From Prevotellaceae bacterium UBA1726 (GTDB lineage Bacteria; Bacteroidota; Bacteroidia; Bacteroidales; Bacteroidaceae): a DNA stretch of 64,000 nt. The first letter of the stretch is position 1; every line of letters starts with the position of its first letter. The notes beneath the pieces are model-generated. The model made no database searches. It was given only the letters and a program-made list of their open reading frames with translations, and had not been told where the DNA came from. The DNA lies in contig DCIM01000087.1 of the NCBI GenBank assembly GCA_002316005.1, positions 24,530-88,529 of the forward strand, in the 5' to 3' direction. The position numbers were made by a program, and so were the translations under genes. Positions 42,306 through 52,601 of this stretch are shown here, in pieces.

Positions 42306-44135
42306 TTATTCGTAATATGGATTCTGAACCAGTGTTGGCTGCTTCACTGTCTCGTCATATGGGAGTGGGAAGAAGTACATCTTCTTTGTGAACACATGAT
42401 TACGAACTACGAAATACTCACCTGAGAACGAAGTGCCTGTACGAGTCACAGCGTAACCATACATAGGACCATTGTCTGTCTGCTCTGCAATCATCCAGCG
42501 ACGGACATCATAGAAGCGGAATCCCTCGAAGGCGAGCTCAATACGACGTTCTGCACGGATTGCCTCACGCATCTCTTCCTGAGTCATGTTTGCCTTCAGA
42601 CCGTACATTCCGTCTGTACCTGCATTGATACCTGCACGACGGCGAATCAGTTTCAATGCCTGATATGGGCTCATCTCTGTCTCGCCCAACTGCTCTGTGT
42701 ACGAAGGTCCATAGTACTCGTTCACAGCCTCAGCATAGTTGAGGAGGATTTCCGCGAAACGAACCAATATGCGGCCCATTGGAGGAGCTGCGGCATAATT
42801 ACCCGCACACTGGCGATTGATAAGTTTCATGATGTAGAAACCTGTTGGTGTACCCTTGCCCACAGCATCCTGTGTAGCCTGGTCGCCCTTATAGGTGCAG
42901 ACAACATAGTTAGGGTCGGTGCTGTTACGCTTCACACGACCGTTATAGATAATCGACCAGTAGAATCGTGGGTCGCGGTTTGTGTTAGGGTCGAGTGGAT
43001 TGAATTTGTAAAGACCAGTCTCGTCGTCCACTGCCTTACCGTCCTTCATTGGGAAGGCGTCAGCAAGTCCGGCATATACATAGCCGCCCGAACCGTTACC
43101 GCCACATGTTGTAGCATCGAACATCTGAAGGATGCTATATCCACATTCACGCTTCTGCTCGAAGATCATCTCCTGATAAGCACCGAATGGGAAAGTACCT
43201 TCACTGGTACTTGTCGATTGCACATAATCCTCTGGACGCAAGCAGCAATAGAAACCCCAACCAGGACTTGCCACATTATCATCATCGATATTCGACTCGT
43301 ATAGTCTGTAATCGCCGCTCATTGTCATGATGCTTCTCGACCAATCAACAGCCTCTTTCCAGCGTTCCTTGTCGTAGGTCTTGTAGCCGAGCAGGTCCTT
43401 TGTCTCTTCAGTGCCCCACTGTCCATCAGGGTTATTGTGCAAAGGCGATGCAGCTTCAAGACACATACGCGAAAGCAAAGCGCGAACAGCAGCCTCGCTC
43501 ACACGACCACAGCTCTTACCCGAAGTACGAGCACGTAGAACCTTCGAGTTGATAATCTCCTGGCACTCCTTCTTTATGTAGCTGATACACTCCTCGTAAG
43601 TGTTGCGAACACCATTCACCTCATCAGTTGCGTCGTAGATAGTATCGCCAATCAGAGGCACACCACCATAATGGCGTACAAGGATGTAGTAATACCATGA
43701 GCGGAGGAAGCGAGCCTCTGTCTTGTACTGAGTCTTGGCACTCTCAGCCATTGGAGCCTTGTGAATCTGGCTCATGAACTTGTTGCAGGCACGGATTTCC
43801 GCATAGCAACGCTTCCAGGCATCGTCAGTAACAATCACAGGGTTGATGGTTCCTGTAGCGAAAGCCATACCTGTTGACACCGAAGACGACTGTTTGAACT
43901 CAGCCTCATCGCACGCAACCTGCAATCCACCATTACCGAAACGAGTGTAATCACCGTCAAAACCCACATAGTAGTAGATTTCCGAGAGGACACCTGCTGC
44001 GTAAGCACTGTCGGAATAGATCACATCCTCCGTCAGGTCGGTAGTAACAGTCTGATCGAGGAAGCTGCCGTCACATGCTGTCAAACCCATCAAAACGACG
44101 GTTGACGCGAGCAAAAACGATTTCTTCAAATTCAT
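42306..44135 (-). CDS. SusD-like lipoprotein, SusD-A1
   Basis: A 609-residue SusD/RagB lipoprotein with lipobox GLTACD. SusD landmarks include TEARFLRSWYYYILVRHYGG, VPLIGDTIYDATDE and the C-terminal AIRAERRIELAFEGFRFYDV. It is the first gene of the downstream block, with a -7 element 66 bases upstream and no SusC directly before it. In usual loci SusD follows SusC, so here the order is inverted or the partner lies two genes on (SusC-A1). It matches SusD-A2 at 54157. Confidence 0.95.
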   Translation of the reverse strand: MNLKKSFLLASTVVLMGLTACDGSFLDQTVTTDLTEDVIYSDSAYAAGVLSEIYYYVGFDGDYTRFGNGGLQVACDEAEFKQSSSVSTGMAFATGTINPVIVTDDAWKRCYAEIRACNKFMSQIHKAPMAESAKTQYKTEARFLRSWYYYILVRHYGGVPLIGDTIYDATDEVNGVRNTYEECISYIKKECQEIINSKVLRARTSGKSCGRVSEAAVRALLSRMCLEAASPLHNNPDGQWGTEETKDLLGYKTYDKERWKEAVDWSRSIMTMSGDYRLYESNIDDDNVASPGWGFYCCLRPEDYVQSTSTSEGTFPFGAYQEMIFEQKRECGYSILQMFDATTCGGNGSGGYVYAGLADAFPMKDGKAVDDETGLYKFNPLDPNTNRDPRFYWSIIYNGRVKRNSTDPNYVVCTYKGDQATQDAVGKGTPTGFYIMKLINRQCAGNYAAAPPMGRILVRFAEILLNYAEAVNEYYGPSYTEQLGETEMSPYQALKLIRRRAGINAGTDGMYGLKANMTQEEMREAIRAERRIELAFEGFRFYDVRRWMIAEQTDNGPMYGYAVTRTGTSFSGEYFVVRNHVFTKKMYFFPLPYDETVKQPTLVQNPYYE

Positions 44136-44200
44136 ACTTGTTAATGTTGTTAATATCCAGTTCTTGTTAATAAATTCAGGTTAGTAATAAAATTACTTTG

Positions 44201-44208
44201 CAAAAATA
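44201..44208 (-). promoter_or_regulatory. -7 element TATTTTTG before the downstream SusD-led block
   Basis: It matches TAnnTTTG on the minus strand, 66 bases before the ATG at 44135. The region upstream is A/T-rich with no TTTG at the expected distance. Confidence 0.5.
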
Positions 44209-44461
44209 GTTAAATCTATCTATATAATATAAAAAAAACGTATATAAAAGTGTAAAAAATGAACCAAAACTATGTTTTTTATATTTTCACACCCAAAAAT
44301 AAGACAATTTTCCTATTCCAAAGAAGAAACTGGTGAAAAGCAAGGGCAACACAAATAAGAAGCAGGTATCATTTCAGAAATGTAAGAAATTATTATCGCA
44401 TACAATTTCTATTTTGAAGTAAAAATTGTTTTCTGAAACATCTTGCTGCGATTTGCGATTC

Positions 44462-44522
44462 AAAAACCTATGAAATGAGGAAATCATTCCATTGAAATGA
44501 AGTCATCATTCCACTGAAATGA
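44462..44522. repeat. Second array of 17-bp palindromes with 22-bp period
   Basis: Units start at 44484 (TCATTCCATTGAAATGA) and 44506 (TCATTCCACTGAAATGA), with a right half-site GAAATGA belonging to a unit that would start at 44462. Spacing is exactly 22 bases. The consensus is the same as at 8969-9041, about 35 kb away. The rest of the gene-free stretch 44209-44701 shows nothing else I can name. Confidence 0.8.
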
Positions 44523-44701
44523 GAAGCACAAAACAATGCTTTTACAACAGCCTGAAAATGAGATAATTACAAGCGAATTTTTGAGGATATTTTTCAATGG
44601 GCAGGAATAATTGTTTTTAAATTAAAAAAAGAAAGAGCAAGAAGGCGTGTAAAATAAATTCACAAGTGGTAATTATCATTTTTATGGCAATAGGAACAAA
44701 A

Positions 44702-44730
44702 CAAGGCCACCTCACAAAGAGATGACCTTG
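44702..44730 (-). terminator. Terminator of the upstream SusC block
   Basis: On the minus strand CAAGGTCATCTC pairs with GAGGTGGCCTTG over 12 positions including G-T pairs, then GTTTTGTT. It is homologous to the hairpin at 32595-32624. Confidence 0.85.
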
Positions 44731-44772
44731 AATATTGATAGAATTTTCTATAATAAAATGTAGAAATCGTGT

Positions 44773-47700
44773 TTAGAAACCGATAGCAACACCAAAGTTG
44801 AGTACTCGCTGGTTCATGTAAGCATCACCTGCCGAGTTTGTCTCGATTTCTGGGTCCTGCTGATACTTGTCATAAGAGGTCCAAGTGAAGAGATTGTATG
44901 CATTCATGTAGAGACGAAGTGACTCCATGAACTTAGGAGTTGCCTTTCGTGGGAATGTATAACTCAAATCTATAGTCTTCAAGCGGACATACCATGCGTC
45001 AACAAGCCAGAAGTCGGACATATAAGCCGCAGCAGAATTAACTGTTGAAGGGTTGCTTGTCAAACGAGGGAAGTTGATTTCCTCACCGTTCAAGTAGCGC
45101 TCGAGTGTCCAACGCTGCAGGTGGAGAGGTTGGAACTGCGACTTGAATGGTTCAATACCAGTGCCTACAACTGAGAAGCTGTAGTTGAATGAACCCTGGA
45201 AGAGGATGCTCAAAGTAAGGCCCTTCCAATTGCCACCGATTGTCCAACCAAGAGTGGTGTTAGGGAGGTTTGGCTTACCGATTGCCATCTTGTCGTAATC
45301 ATCAATAGTACCATCGCCATTGAGGTCCTGATACTTCAAGTCACCTGCCTGAACAGCAACATCAGTATTTGGCACAGCTGGTGCATTTGCATCACCTGCT
45401 GCGATGAGAGCTATATCCTCTGGGGTATAATAACCAATCCAGTGATAGCCAAACTGCTGTCCGATAGGCTTACCAGTCTGTGTGAGCCATGGATAACGCT
45501 GCTGTGCCTCCGCCTGATAGATAATCTTGTTCTTTGCATAAGAGAACACGAAGTTGGTGTGGAAACCCCAGTCACGCCAGCTATTGCGATATCCAATCTG
45601 TCCGTCAAAACCCTGATTGCTGGTCTCTGCCACATTGATAGGCGATGTGCCTACACCGAGAATCTGCGAAATATCGTTGCGGTAAACCAACTGGTCGTAA
45701 CGATAATCGTAGAAGTAATCGACTGTAATAGAAACTGTATTCCAGAGGTTGAGGTCGATACCGACATCAAACTTACGCGCCTTTTCCCAAGTCACATTGT
45801 CATTGCCAAGTGCTCCTTCCTTGTAGCCCTGCCAGGTCATGGCACGATCGCCAAAATAGTAGATGCCACCCTTCTCGTAGATCTGATTGTAGAGATAACG
45901 GTCGCCCATTGCAACATCCGAACCTACAATACCGTAAGAAGTACGGAGTTTCAAGTGATCAACGCCCTTTGGGAAGAGTTTCTTGAACCAGCTCTCCTCA
46001 GAAACAACCCAACCAGCACCTACTGCAGGGAACAATCCATAACGATGACCAGCGGCAAAACGGTCGGAACCATTGTAGGCTGCATTGATATCGAGCAGAT
46101 AGCGGTTGTCGTACTTATAAGAGAGCTTCAGTGTCATGCCAGTAAACTTAGCAGGAACCTTCTGTCCATAGTTCTCTATTGTGGTAGACTCACGATTGTA
46201 GAGAAGCATAGCACCAACATCATGTTTCTCGGCAAAGATACGAGCATAGTTGACATAAGCCTGAAGGTTGAGGTCCTTCTTTGCTGTGTTTGTGCCAGCC
46301 GTAACAGCATAAGTACCATTTGTATATACATGATCAGGGTTGATGGTGTAATACCCCTCGCCCTCGCCTGTCACATTATAATGATAGGTAGGGAACTCGC
46401 TACGCCAAGCCGAACGCCAGTTCTCATCGATTGTAGAGTAAGCCACACGGAGATTACTTGAGAGTCCAGGTGTAATGAAGTCCATCTTCCAGTTTGCACT
46501 GTAGAGGAGGTTATTGTCATTACGACGAGTACGCTTGTAACCCTGGTTGGCAAGACGAGCATTCAATGTAGGTTTACGCGACTGAGTATCATAGAGATAA
46601 GCCCAAGAGCCATCAGGATTGATTACAGGAGCCGAGTAAGGATGCATTGACTCAAAGTTGTAGATCTCACTTGTTGCGTTAAGTCCCTGAGGTTCGTTAA
46701 TGTTCATGAAACGCGATGTGACATCAAGACGCATTGAGAGATTCTTAGAAACCTGGAAGTCAAGGTTTGAACGATAGTTGAAACGACGATAGAGGTAGTT
46801 TGAATTTACATCATTGTTGGCCGAGCCAAAGTCGCGTACAAGACCATTCTGTGTGAAATAGCCAACAGACACGAAGTACTTGATACGCTCGTTACCGCCC
46901 GACACATCAACATTGGCATTGCTCTGCTGAGCCGACTTCTTGAAGATTTCGTCGTACCAGTTGACATCAGGATAAGCGTAAGGGCTGTCGCCAGTGCGGA
47001 AATGCTCAAGAGCCTCATCGTTGAAAGCAGGCTGGAGTCCGTCGTTCGCATAAGCCTCGTTCACAAGGTTTGCTGTCTCAAAAGAATTGAGGAATGTAGG
47101 AGTACGGACAGGCATCTGCATACCCGACTCTACACGAACATTGATACGAGGACGACCATCCTCACCACGACGAGTCTTCACAACAAGTACACCATTAGCA
47201 CCCTTGATACCATAGATAGCTGTTGTTGAAGCATCCTTAAGGATCGAGATACTCTCGATTTCGTTAACATTAATCTGTGACAACTGATCGTATGTGTACT
47301 CCACATCATCGACAATGATAAGAGGCTGATTACCAGCCGAGTTCAGAGAACTCACACCACGGATGAAGAAATCCGAAGCATCCTTACCAGGCTGACCAGA
47401 GCGCTGCTGAGAGAAGAAACCCGGGAGTTTTCCAGCAAGAGTGTTCTGAACACTGCTGACAGGAACCTTCTGGAGTTCCTTACCATTGATGGCACTTACA
47501 GCACCAGTCATTGTGATACGCTTAGCACTACCATAGCCGACTACAACAACCTCGTCAAGACCATTGTTGTCCTGCTCAAGAGCAATATCCATCTGCGAAC
47601 CAGCGACTCTCGCCTCCTGATCCTTATATCCTACATAGGTGAAGGTAAGTGTCTGACCTTTGTTGGCAGAAATGGTATAACGACCATCTAAATTGGTCAC

Positions 47701-47850
47701 TGTACCTTTGTTTGTGCCCTTCACCTTTACTGCAACACCAATGAGTTCTTCACCCGTAGTAGAATCTGTCACCTGTCCTGTTACAGTCACCTGAGCGTAT
47801 GAGCCAATAGCCATCGCCAGGCAAAAGAGTATTGATAATATTCTTTGCAT
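44773..47850 (-). CDS. SusC-like TonB-dependent transporter, SusC-B2
   Basis: A 1025-residue SusC protein starting at MQRILSILFCLAMAIGSYA; an upstream TTG start would overlap the SusD stop. It has a carboxypeptidase-regulatory-like domain, a plug (GYGSAKRITMTGAVSAI) and a barrel. Its plug and much of its barrel are nearly the same as in SusC-B1, while signal peptide and the first 90 residues differ more. It starts two bases after SusD-B2 and ends before a terminator, as does its twin. Confidence 0.96.
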   Translation of the reverse strand: MQRILSILFCLAMAIGSYAQVTVTGQVTDSTTGEELIGVAVKVKGTNKGTVTNLDGRYTISANKGQTLTFTYVGYKDQEARVAGSQMDIALEQDNNGLDEVVVVGYGSAKRITMTGAVSAINGKELQKVPVSSVQNTLAGKLPGFFSQQRSGQPGKDASDFFIRGVSSLNSAGNQPLIIVDDVEYTYDQLSQINVNEIESISILKDASTTAIYGIKGANGVLVVKTRRGEDGRPRINVRVESGMQMPVRTPTFLNSFETANLVNEAYANDGLQPAFNDEALEHFRTGDSPYAYPDVNWYDEIFKKSAQQSNANVDVSGGNERIKYFVSVGYFTQNGLVRDFGSANNDVNSNYLYRRFNYRSNLDFQVSKNLSMRLDVTSRFMNINEPQGLNATSEIYNFESMHPYSAPVINPDGSWAYLYDTQSRKPTLNARLANQGYKRTRRNDNNLLYSANWKMDFITPGLSSNLRVAYSTIDENWRSAWRSEFPTYHYNVTGEGEGYYTINPDHVYTNGTYAVTAGTNTAKKDLNLQAYVNYARIFAEKHDVGAMLLYNRESTTIENYGQKVPAKFTGMTLKLSYKYDNRYLLDINAAYNGSDRFAAGHRYGLFPAVGAGWVVSEESWFKKLFPKGVDHLKLRTSYGIVGSDVAMGDRYLYNQIYEKGGIYYFGDRAMTWQGYKEGALGNDNVTWEKARKFDVGIDLNLWNTVSITVDYFYDYRYDQLVYRNDISQILGVGTSPINVAETSNQGFDGQIGYRNSWRDWGFHTNFVFSYAKNKIIYQAEAQQRYPWLTQTGKPIGQQFGYHWIGYYTPEDIALIAAGDANAPAVPNTDVAVQAGDLKYQDLNGDGTIDDYDKMAIGKPNLPNTTLGWTIGGNWKGLTLSILFQGSFNYSFSVVGTGIEPFKSQFQPLHLQRWTLERYLNGEEINFPRLTSNPSTVNSAAAYMSDFWLVDAWYVRLKTIDLSYTFPRKATPKFMESLRLYMNAYNLFTWTSYDKYQQDPEIETNSAGDAYMNQRVLNFGVAIGF

Positions 47851-47852
47851 AA

Positions 47853-49652
47853 TTACTTCCAATTAGGGTTCTGAACCATATTCTTGTTCTTGTTCACCTC
47901 TGTGTAAGGGATTGGATAGAGATACATCTTGTCTGTCCAGTTCACCTTGAAAAGGTCGATAGGAGTATAGTTGGCAGCGGCTGTACCCTGAATAATCTGC
48001 ATACCCTGAATAGGGTTCTGGAAGATTGTCTCAGCCTCACGCCAACGACGGATATCAAAGAAGCGATGCTCCTCAAAAGCCAGTTCTATACGACGCTCAT
48101 TGTGGATTATTTCGCGAAGCTGCTCACGAGTAAGATCCTTGCTGAGTCCGTAGAGTTTATCCATACCAGCCTCGATTTCAGCACGCCAACGGAGAGTTGT
48201 CAAGCAGCCGATGATATCGTCCATATGCTCTGTACGATAAGCGTCATCGCACTCATTAGCAGCCTCAGCATAGTTGAGAAGAACCTCACCATAGCGGAGG
48301 TAAATCCAAAGTTCTGTATGGCTCGCATAAGCCGTTGCTGCTGTATAGTCATCCATGAACTTGCGAATATAGTAACTTGTCTGTGAGTACTTACCACCAC
48401 CAGAAGGATTGTGCGCACCACCCTGATAGGTCAGGAGATTAGTGCTGAACCACTTTGAACCATTATGAAGCACGATACGGTCGAGACGAGGGTCGCGATT
48501 ATCGTAAGGTTTCTGTGGGTCATAAGCATAGGCACTCTCACCACGAGGCTTGCCGTCGAGCATAGTGAATGCATCGACAAAGTTCTGAGTAGGGTTGGTA
48601 CGACCGTTACCCAACTTTAAACCTGTGAATCCAAGAGGGCCATTAGCCTTCTCCTGAGAATATCCCTTACCATTATTACGGAAGAAGATAATCTCGTGAT
48701 TGTTGCCACCGAAGAAGTTGATGAAGGCGTTAGTGTAACTACCCTTGTCAGTCATATGGAACTTTGAAGAAGACATTGACTTCTTTGTACCGATTATTCC
48801 ATAGTTATCAATAAAGTCCTTCGCTGCATCAGCAGCAAGACGCCAGCGGTTAGCATCATAAGAAGAATAGCCCACCAATTCATTGCCACTCTCAAGAGTA
48901 CGCTCGTTGAAGAGAGGTGAAGCGGCATAAAGAAGAATACGAGCCTTGAATGCGACACAAGCCTGTTTTGTAGGAACATGGGCAAACGACACAGCGTCCT
49001 TCATAGGATAGGCACGGAGAGAATCCTGTATGTCGTCAAGTTCGCTGACAAGATAGTCAACAGTCTCCTTGAATGTGTTACGAGGAATCTCAAGGTCGTC
49101 GTTGATGTCGAACACCTTATCGCCAATAACAGGCACACCACCATAGCGCTCGAGCAGGTTGAAATAGAAGAGAACGCGGAGGAAGCGAGCCTCAGCCTTG
49201 TAGGAAACACCAAGAGGACGAGTCTCGCCAAGAGCGTTTACGTATGTATTATTATAAGGTACGCGCGGTATACCATTGATAAAGATGTTACACTTGCGGA
49301 TTGCGCTATACATATCATCCCATACCATGTCGGAAGTAACCATATTGCTGGCTGTATAACTACCCGACTGCAAGCGGCGAACATCTGGGTCGCTGTCATA
49401 GTTGAGCGACATTGCATCGTCGGAAGCGGCATCCAAGTAATCACCACCTACACGGTTGTGTCCGTTAGGAAGTGAACTATAGATGGCATTCAGGAATTCA
49501 GTTGCAACCTTTCCTGCTGAGTCGGTTTTAGAGAAGAGATACTCCTCGGTAAACTGATTGACAGGGAGACTCTCATAGTTGTCTGTACAAGAAGCGATGA
49601 AACCACCGACAGCAACAAGTGCGAACAGTATTGTTTGATTTATTCTTTTCAT
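47853..49652 (-). CDS. SusD-like lipoprotein, SusD-B2
   Basis: A 599-residue SusD/RagB lipoprotein from the Met of MKRINQTILFALVAVGGF; the longer frame to 49745 would run back into SusC-A2. The lipobox is FIASC. SusD features include KAEARFLRVLFYFNLLERYG, VPVIGDKVFDINDDLEIPRN and HNERRIELAFEEHRFFDIRR. It resembles SusD-B1 throughout and has the same two-base spacing to a SusC-B gene. It lies 16 bases after SusC-A2. Confidence 0.95.
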   Translation of the reverse strand: MKRINQTILFALVAVGGFIASCTDNYESLPVNQFTEEYLFSKTDSAGKVATEFLNAIYSSLPNGHNRVGGDYLDAASDDAMSLNYDSDPDVRRLQSGSYTASNMVTSDMVWDDMYSAIRKCNIFINGIPRVPYNNTYVNALGETRPLGVSYKAEARFLRVLFYFNLLERYGGVPVIGDKVFDINDDLEIPRNTFKETVDYLVSELDDIQDSLRAYPMKDAVSFAHVPTKQACVAFKARILLYAASPLFNERTLESGNELVGYSSYDANRWRLAADAAKDFIDNYGIIGTKKSMSSSKFHMTDKGSYTNAFINFFGGNNHEIIFFRNNGKGYSQEKANGPLGFTGLKLGNGRTNPTQNFVDAFTMLDGKPRGESAYAYDPQKPYDNRDPRLDRIVLHNGSKWFSTNLLTYQGGAHNPSGGGKYSQTSYYIRKFMDDYTAATAYASHTELWIYLRYGEVLLNYAEAANECDDAYRTEHMDDIIGCLTTLRWRAEIEAGMDKLYGLSKDLTREQLREIIHNERRIELAFEEHRFFDIRRWREAETIFQNPIQGMQIIQGTAAANYTPIDLFKVNWTDKMYLYPIPYTEVNKNKNMVQNPNWK

Positions 49653-49668
49653 AATCATTCCTCCTTGT

Positions 49669-52569
49669 TTAGAATTTGAGATTGAAACCTGCATAGATTG
49701 TACGCTGAAGTGGTGAACTTGTGAATGACACTTCTGGATCAACAAGGTCGCAACCTGAGAATGTAAGAAGGTTCTGTCCCTCGAGGAATACCTTTACACG
49801 AAGTCCACCAAGAGTCTTCTTGCAGAACTTCTCTGGCAGATTATACGCAATAGACATATTCTTCAAACGGATAAAGTTTCCATTCTGCATCCAGAGCGAC
49901 GATCCATACAAACCACCATAGTTATAGGTGTTGCCACCTGCCGAAAGGCGAGGATAGCGAGCAGTCTCTGCTGTCTCAGGAGTCCAACGTGCCAAGATGT
50001 TCTCATAAGCCTGACCATAGGTATTGCCTATTGACTGGAAACCTTCTACGAGAGTGCGGTTGTTGACATAAAGATCGCGATTGTAGACTCCCTGCCAAAG
50101 CATTGAGAATTCAAGACCTTTCCACTGAAGACCAAGGTCGAGACCGAAATACTGAACTGGCTTCTCACCACCAATAACAACACGGTCCCACTCGTCGATG
50201 ACACCATCTTTGTTCTGGTCAACATACTTCACATCACCAGGCTGAACATCATAACCTACCATCACTGGATATCTGTTTGCTATATCCTCTGCAGAGAGGA
50301 ATCCATCAGCCTGAAGACCGAAGACAACACCCTCTGGGCGACCTGTCTGGCGAAGGTAATTGTAAGGAGTCTCCTGCTCGTCCATGAAGAGGAGCTTTGT
50401 CTGAGCAATACTCCAGTTGCCTGAGAGATAGTAACCCACCTGACCAATGCGATCCTGCCACGTGAGAGTGATGTCAAGACCATAACGGCGCGACTTGCCG
50501 ATGTTCTCCTCTGGGTATGTTGTTCCAAGGATTGCAATACTCTTTCCACGCTGTTGAAGGAGGTCAAAGTATTTGTCATTGTAATAATCGATGCTTGCCT
50601 CAAGACGCTTGTCAAGGAATGACGCATCAACGCCGATGTTCACTTTGTTTGCCTTCTCGTAAGTGATATAAGGGTTGGCAATTGGTGTTGTTTCTGTTGC
50701 CCAATAGCCATTTGTCTGCTCTGAGCCAAGAGGATAGAGAGTTGTCAAGTTCTCGGAATAAGTCTGACGCCATGTGTAGTAGCCTGAGTTAGAGATACCA
50801 TTACCTGTTCTACCCCATACACCGCGAAGTTTCAGCTTGTTTATCCATGAAGCAGATTCCATGAACTTCTCCTTCGCGATATCCCAGCCAAGGCCAATAG
50901 CACCGAATGTTCCCCAGCGATTACCAGGTGCATAACGGTTGAAATAGCTCTCTGCCACCTTAGCCTGTACAAAGTACTTTTCTGCATAATTGTATGAAGC
51001 ACTCTCAATGATGTTTGTCGGAACCATTGGGAGGTCGTAGTTGGAAATCTCCTTTCGAGTATCGCCCATCACACTTGCCTTTACACTATGCAGACCAAAC
51101 TGACGAGCATAATCAATGGAAAGCTGACCATAGAGATTCTCGTATGTGCTGACAGCACGGAAATCATTTGTCTGTGAAGAAGGCGAACTGTACATTGTAT
51201 AAACTGGTTTTCCATATTCATCGAAAGAATAAGCATAAACAGCATTACGCTTAGTACGACTGATGAGTGTACGAGTCTGATTTACAACAGAACCGATAAA
51301 CTGGGCTGAAAGACCCTCGAGCAGTTTGTGGAAATCATAATGCAACTTACCTGTTGCCTGAATATCACGAGTGTTGTCGGCAATATATCCACTTTCCATT
51401 GTCTGCGAAAGGATATTGTTCTGGAAGGAGTAGTTTCCACCAAACGAACCGTTCTCATTGTAGACAGGATAGGCATTGTTTGGAGTCTGCCAAATGGTAA
51501 GCAAAAGGTCGCTGTAGCCAGAACCCGAACCGCCAGGCTGATTGCCTTCAATGATACGTCCAATAGCTGTAAGAGATGCTGTAAGATCCTGGGTTACATT
51601 GATGTTCACCTTTGAAGAAAGCATGTAACGGTTGAAATTGAGGTTTGTGTTGTAAGAGTTATCCTTATTTGTCTTGAACAAACCTTTTTCATTCATGTAA
51701 CCAAGCGAAACGAAATACTGGGCTACCTTGTTGCCGCCCGATATATTAAGATTGTACGACTGAGTAGTGGCATTCTTGTTGAGAGCCACATCCTCCCAGT
51801 TTACATCAGGATTGGTATAAGGGCTTGTACCATTAATATATGCATTGTAGTCTGCAGATGTATAGAGAGGAGATTTCCCGTCATTCTGCAGAGCCTCATT
51901 GAGGAGGTATGCATATTGTCCTGAAGACAGTGGCTTAAGATGGTTTACACTGCCATGGAAACCGAACTTACTTGTAAGCGAGAGTTTCACTCTACCAATC
52001 TCTGGTTGCTTTGTGGTGATGATAAGAGCACCACGTGAACTCTTCATTCCAAGGAACATTGAAGAGAGAGCATCGCGCTGGAGAGATACTGACTCGATAG
52101 CCTCTGGGTCGATGGAAACAAGGTCGCGTTCAACACCATCAACAATAATTACAGGCGACATGCCACGAGAGATGAGGTTGAAACGGGTATTGTCGCTATA
52201 AGCACCATCACCATAATTTGAAGGCAATGAACCGATAAGGTCAACACGAGTATTGTTTGAAGTGCGTGGAAGATAGAATCCACGATACTGCGAGATATTG
52301 AATCCTGCAATTCGACCTTGCAGTGATGTCAGAATATCTGTTGAGATATATTTCTCAAGGTCTTTGTTGTAGACAGTTGTCACAGAACCAAGATTCTCCT
52401 GGGCGGAAATCTTCTCTCCGTAAGGTCCCACTATGTCTCTGCCGTTGTCGAAGAAACGAGTGGAATCTGTGGCAGTCTGTGCTCCAACTGCCGATGAAAC
52501 CATCATAGAGATGAGCAACATCAATGCAGACAAAGACTTGTGCTTGTTTGAAAAATCAATATTGAACAT
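49669..52569 (-). CDS. SusC-like TonB-dependent transporter lacking the regulatory-like domain, SusC-A2
   Basis: A 966-residue SusC protein, about 70 residues shorter than SusC-A1. After the signal peptide (LMLLISMMVSSAVGAQ) the sequence goes within about 45 residues into the plug (TDILTSLQGRIAGFNISQYR, then PVIIVDGVERDLVSIDPEAI). The CarboxypepD-regulatory-like domain present in SusC-A1 is missing. The barrel is clearly homologous to SusC-A1. Loss of the N-terminal domain may alter stability or partner contact but not the pore. It lies 32 bases after the DUF4961-like copy 2 and 16 before SusD-B2. Confidence 0.94.
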   Translation of the reverse strand: MFNIDFSNKHKSLSALMLLISMMVSSAVGAQTATDSTRFFDNGRDIVGPYGEKISAQENLGSVTTVYNKDLEKYISTDILTSLQGRIAGFNISQYRGFYLPRTSNNTRVDLIGSLPSNYGDGAYSDNTRFNLISRGMSPVIIVDGVERDLVSIDPEAIESVSLQRDALSSMFLGMKSSRGALIITTKQPEIGRVKLSLTSKFGFHGSVNHLKPLSSGQYAYLLNEALQNDGKSPLYTSADYNAYINGTSPYTNPDVNWEDVALNKNATTQSYNLNISGGNKVAQYFVSLGYMNEKGLFKTNKDNSYNTNLNFNRYMLSSKVNINVTQDLTASLTAIGRIIEGNQPGGSGSGYSDLLLTIWQTPNNAYPVYNENGSFGGNYSFQNNILSQTMESGYIADNTRDIQATGKLHYDFHKLLEGLSAQFIGSVVNQTRTLISRTKRNAVYAYSFDEYGKPVYTMYSSPSSQTNDFRAVSTYENLYGQLSIDYARQFGLHSVKASVMGDTRKEISNYDLPMVPTNIIESASYNYAEKYFVQAKVAESYFNRYAPGNRWGTFGAIGLGWDIAKEKFMESASWINKLKLRGVWGRTGNGISNSGYYTWRQTYSENLTTLYPLGSEQTNGYWATETTPIANPYITYEKANKVNIGVDASFLDKRLEASIDYYNDKYFDLLQQRGKSIAILGTTYPEENIGKSRRYGLDITLTWQDRIGQVGYYLSGNWSIAQTKLLFMDEQETPYNYLRQTGRPEGVVFGLQADGFLSAEDIANRYPVMVGYDVQPGDVKYVDQNKDGVIDEWDRVVIGGEKPVQYFGLDLGLQWKGLEFSMLWQGVYNRDLYVNNRTLVEGFQSIGNTYGQAYENILARWTPETAETARYPRLSAGGNTYNYGGLYGSSLWMQNGNFIRLKNMSIAYNLPEKFCKKTLGGLRVKVFLEGQNLLTFSGCDLVDPEVSFTSSPLQRTIYAGFNLKF

Positions 52570-52601
52570 ATAGAAATTTTCTTTTCTTGTTAAACATTAT
52601 G

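Noticed and set aside
45442..46461. A 339-codon plus-strand frame opposite SusC-B2
   Set aside because: It lies wholly antisense to a well-supported SusC gene and its product resembles no known family; it reflects codon bias on the other strand.
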